From: Leishmania mexicana MHOM/GT/2001/U1103
Taxonomy: Eukaryota; Euglenozoa; Kinetoplastea; Trypanosomatida; Trypanosomatidae
Length of the DNA: 64,000 bases
Reading direction: 5' to 3'
Assembly (NCBI RefSeq): GCF_000234665.1
Contig: NC_018331.1
Location: 558,001-622,000 of the forward strand
Shown here: positions 61,378-64,000 of the stretch, piece after piece
Numbering within the stretch: the stretch's first letter is position 1
Layout: each line of letters opens with the position of its first letter
Made by a program: the position numbers and the translations under genes
The notes under the pieces: model-generated
What the model was told of the DNA's origin: nothing
Databases searched by the model: none
What the model saw: only the letters and a program-made list of their open reading frames with translations

Positions 61378-62072
61378 GGCCGTGCTGCTGTGCGGCTGCC
61401 GCACTGCCTCTCCCCGGCTCCTCTCTCGCACCGTGGCTCTCCCGCCGAGGGAGACGCGCTTGCCGGGTGCAGATCAGCCGCGGCGGTGCGCCTGCTCCCT
61501 CCTCCTCCTCCGCTGACTTGTGACGCGGCGCATCACAGACCATCCACCCCTGCCCGGGTTCCCTCTTTCTCTACGTGCGCGTGAGTTGTAACGGCGCCCT
61601 CGGGGCTAGCCAGGGTGGCGCCACACCGAATGCAAACACACAAGGCAGATGGGTGCCTCGCGGCGCCCCTGTGCACGGCTCTGTGTGCCGGCTGCACGCG
61701 GCCAGCTCGACCGCCGCGCGCCCTCGACGCAGCGGCTCCCACCTGCCGCTGAGCACTCATTCTCGACCGCCTGTACCTCCCTGCCTTCTCTCTCCCCCTC
61801 CTGTTGCCTGCTCTGCGTCGGTGCCCCCCCCCTTTGCCTCGCGTGCACAGACATGCACGCACGCAGGGCGTCTTCCACACACCAGCTCACTGTGCCGACG
61901 CAACCGCACCGCTCTTTCACCGCTTCCATTGGGCGAGCACCGCACTGCACTCTCTGACCGCCCCCTCCACACGGCTCACAAGGCGGCGCGTCTGAGGCGC
62001 ATCCCCGACCCCCTCGCTCTCCCTCTTTCCGTTCACTGACGGCCGACTGCAGACAGTATTGGCTGCGCCGCC
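61378..62072. other. spacer upstream of the permease
   Basis: Non-coding, with 5' signals of the permease at its right end. No gene seen. Confidence 0.55.
62001..62052 (+). promoter_or_regulatory. predicted spliced-leader acceptor for the permease
   Basis: A C/T-rich tract (62001-62032) without AG until the CAG ending at 62052, 20 nt before the ATG at 62073. Confidence 0.5.
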
Positions 62073-63521
62073 ATGATGACGCAGCGCACCCGCTGCCCGG
62101 ACACGCAGATGGACCGCGTGAGCGAGGACGGCACGTCCTTCAGCGATGACGCGATGGTGGTGGACAAGGTGGGCGGGGCGCATGTGAAAGACGTGGCGGA
62201 CTCCCCGATCACGCCGGACGCGGACGAGCTGGTGCGCGCGACGCAGTATCGGCCGCGCAACTGGTTCACTACTCTGCTGAACAAGGCTGTGCCGCACGGC
62301 GGGACGCTGTCGAACGCGTACAACCTTGGCGCCGTGACGCTGGGCTCCGGCGTGATTGCGCTGCCGTCCACGTTCCAGGCGACGGGCGTTGTCACGTCGG
62401 TCATCGTGCTGATCGCGATCACGATGAGCACTGTGTACTCGGTGTACATCATGATGCAGGCCGCGGACAAGACGGGTCGGCGGCTGTACTCGTACGAGGC
62501 GCTGGCGCGCGGGCTGCTTGGGCGCGGGTGGGACTACCTTGCTGCGTTCCACTTGTGGATGTTCTGCTTCGGGTCGTGCGTGTCGTACGTGATCTCGACA
62601 GGCGACCTGCTGTCGCGCGCGACGGACGACCCGTCTGTAAACAGCTTCGTGCGGACGGCGTGGGGCAACCGCGTGCTTGTGATCCTTATCTGGTCGTGCG
62701 TGATGCTGCCGCTGTCGATCCCGAAGGAGATCAACTCGCTGCGCTATTTCTCGGTCGTTGGCGTGACGTGCATGATGAACTTTGTGGCTGTCATCGTGAT
62801 CCACTCTGCGATGAACGGGTTCGAGAACGGGCGGCCGGCCCACCAGCCGCATATGTTTAAGACGGGCAACAACGCGATTGTGGGGTTCTCGAGCATCCTG
62901 TTCGCGTTCCTCGCACAGACGAACGTGTTCGAGGTGGCGCGCGAGACGCCGAACCCGACGCCCGGGCGGATCTCGAAGGACCTAGCGATCAGCCAGGTAG
63001 TGTGCTGTGCGCTGTACGTGCTGGCGGGCTTGTTCGGGTACCTGGACTTTGGCGAGCAGATCACGGACTCGATTCTGCTGCACTACAACGTGCGCCGCGA
63101 CGTGCTCGTTGCGATCGCGTACGTTGGGATCGGCGTGAAGATGTGCGTCGGGTTTGCGATCTGCATGCAGCCGTCGCGCGACGCGGTGTACTACTGCCTC
63201 GGCTGGCACTTCCCGATGTTCAAGGACATCCGGACGGTGCCGTTCTGGCTGAACGCTGTGATCTGCACTGGGCTCTCCGTGTTTGCGCTTGTGCTGGGGC
63301 TGTTCATCCCGAATGTGAAGGTGGTGTTTGGGCTTGTGGGCAGCTTCTGCGGCGGGTTCCTGGGGTTCATCTATCCAGCTCTGTACGTCATGTACGCCGG
63401 CAACTGGGGCCTGCGGCAGGTGGGCTGGCTCCACTACGTCTCGACGTACTTGCTGCTGATCGCCGGCGTGGTTGCTGTCGTTTTCGGCACGGTTGCCTCG
63501 ATCTACGGCGAGGTGCACTGA
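62073..63521 (+). CDS. amino acid permease, AAAP family
   Basis: A 482-residue transporter of the amino acid/auxin permease family (LeuT-like fold), expected at the plasma membrane or an internal membrane and proton-coupled by family precedent. Seen in sequence: a polar N-terminal tail of about 70 residues. The first helix, LSNAYNLGAVTLGSGVIALP (about 79-98), has the broken-helix glycines typical of the family. About ten further hydrophobic spans follow, including VVTSVIVLIAITMSTVYSVY, VIVIHSAM and the last one LLLIAGVVAVVFGTVASIYG. A conserved loop ARETPNPTPGRISKDLAIS lies near 290-308. Leishmania has a large family of such permeases; the substrate of this one cannot be read from sequence. 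Start: the first of two adjacent Met codons after the predicted acceptor. Confidence 0.95.
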   Translation: MMTQRTRCPDTQMDRVSEDGTSFSDDAMVVDKVGGAHVKDVADSPITPDADELVRATQYRPRNWFTTLLNKAVPHGGTLSNAYNLGAVTLGSGVIALPSTFQATGVVTSVIVLIAITMSTVYSVYIMMQAADKTGRRLYSYEALARGLLGRGWDYLAAFHLWMFCFGSCVSYVISTGDLLSRATDDPSVNSFVRTAWGNRVLVILIWSCVMLPLSIPKEINSLRYFSVVGVTCMMNFVAVIVIHSAMNGFENGRPAHQPHMFKTGNNAIVGFSSILFAFLAQTNVFEVARETPNPTPGRISKDLAISQVVCCALYVLAGLFGYLDFGEQITDSILLHYNVRRDVLVAIAYVGIGVKMCVGFAICMQPSRDAVYYCLGWHFPMFKDIRTVPFWLNAVICTGLSVFALVLGLFIPNVKVVFGLVGSFCGGFLGFIYPALYVMYAGNWGLRQVGWLHYVSTYLLLIAGVVAVVFGTVASIYGEVH

Positions 63522-64000
63522 GCAGCAGCGAGGCAGCCGCGCTTGTCTGCGGTGGTCGCTGCGTGTTTGTTTCACACGTGTGGAGGAGAGCGGGGAGGGG
63601 CAAAGGCGCCGGCGGAGCGGTTTTTTTTTGGGTGCTGCCTCCGAGCACGTTGCACTCATGGGCGCTCTCCGCACGCCTCCCCACCCGCTTCTCCCCCGTA
63701 CTTCCTCTCCGCATCTCCCTCTGCGTGCGTGCCTTTCTTCACCTTGCTGTGCCTTGGGGTTTCTCTTTCTTAGACACTCCTGTTTGCGATGTAGTGCCCA
63801 ACTGCGCCTTGGCTCCATGCATACGGCATGGCTTGGCACTGAGTAAGAATCAGTGTAGTTCTCCGCTTGTGCCACCTCCGCTGTGTGTGTTTGTGTGAGG
63901 CACACAAAAGCCAACGCCTTCGTCTTTCCCGCTCGCTCGTCTGAGGACGAGAAAAGACACGGGAAAGCGAAGCGAACAAAAGAAAAAAATGGACATCCCT
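63522..64000. other. permease 3' flank to window end
   Basis: Non-coding sequence with a poly-T run (63620-63629). No start of a further gene is visible before the window ends. Confidence 0.55.

Noticed and set aside
59713..61431. 572-codon minus-strand frame
   Set aside because: Arg/His/Pro/Ala-rich shadow of the 435-residue gene and its flanks.

Overview
The window reads as nuclear DNA from a Leishmania-type trypanosomatid, most likely an Old World species of the L. major / L. donovani groups. It is GC-rich. All seventeen supported intact genes are intronless and lie on the + strand, separated by long spacers rich in pyrimidine tracts, GT/CA runs and homopolymers. Polypyrimidine tracts followed by the first AG sit just upstream of several start codons, as expected for spliced-leader trans-splicing of a single polycistronic unit. 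There is no strand switch, tRNA or rRNA gene that I can see. From memory the gene order (P0 ... amino acid permease) resembles chromosome 27, but I could not verify this.

Layout. 1-13 kb: ribosomal stalk protein P0; a small protein whose fold pattern resembles an Argonaute/PIWI MID domain; an unrecognised 375-residue protein; a degenerate pseudogene (about 8.1-10.0 kb); and a choline/ethanolamine kinase. 13-28 kb: a large protein with a C-terminal Schlafen-type AlbA_2 domain; the ESCRT-III subunit Vps2; the 60S assembly factor Mak21/Noc1; and the proteasome lid subunit Rpn3. 28-43 kb: a cyclic-nucleotide-binding-domain protein; a protein with a galactose-binding-like head and coiled coils; a small probable mitochondrial membrane protein; and a polyprenol-reductase-like enzyme. 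43-64 kb: a large helical-repeat-like protein; the MICOS subunit Mic10; a GNAT acetyltransferase of a bacterial type; RNA polymerase subunit RPB11; a 1619-residue polytopic membrane protein ending in a DGAT2 acyltransferase domain; a hypothetical mitochondrial-type protein; and an AAAP amino acid permease.

The genes are functionally mixed housekeeping genes, as is usual in trypanosomatid polycistronic units, so co-location does not imply a shared pathway. Two pairs touch the same broad process: lipid metabolism (choline/ethanolamine kinase, DGAT2-like, polyprenol reductase) and mitochondrial membrane or expression proteins (Mic10, the 156-residue protein, and possibly the 435-residue protein).

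The most notable non-genic feature is a dispersed direct repeat, present three times (13.8, 20.7 and 46.3 kb). It is about 575-613 bp long, practically identical between copies and without indels, and always lies in the presumed 3' UTR of the upstream gene and in the sense orientation. A separate GC-rich block at 52.6-53.3 kb may be a diverged SIDER-type retroposon. The best candidates for new biology are the Schlafen-like protein with all three nuclease acids in place, the MID-like orphan, the DGAT2 fusion built on tandem membrane modules, and the homogenised repeat trio.
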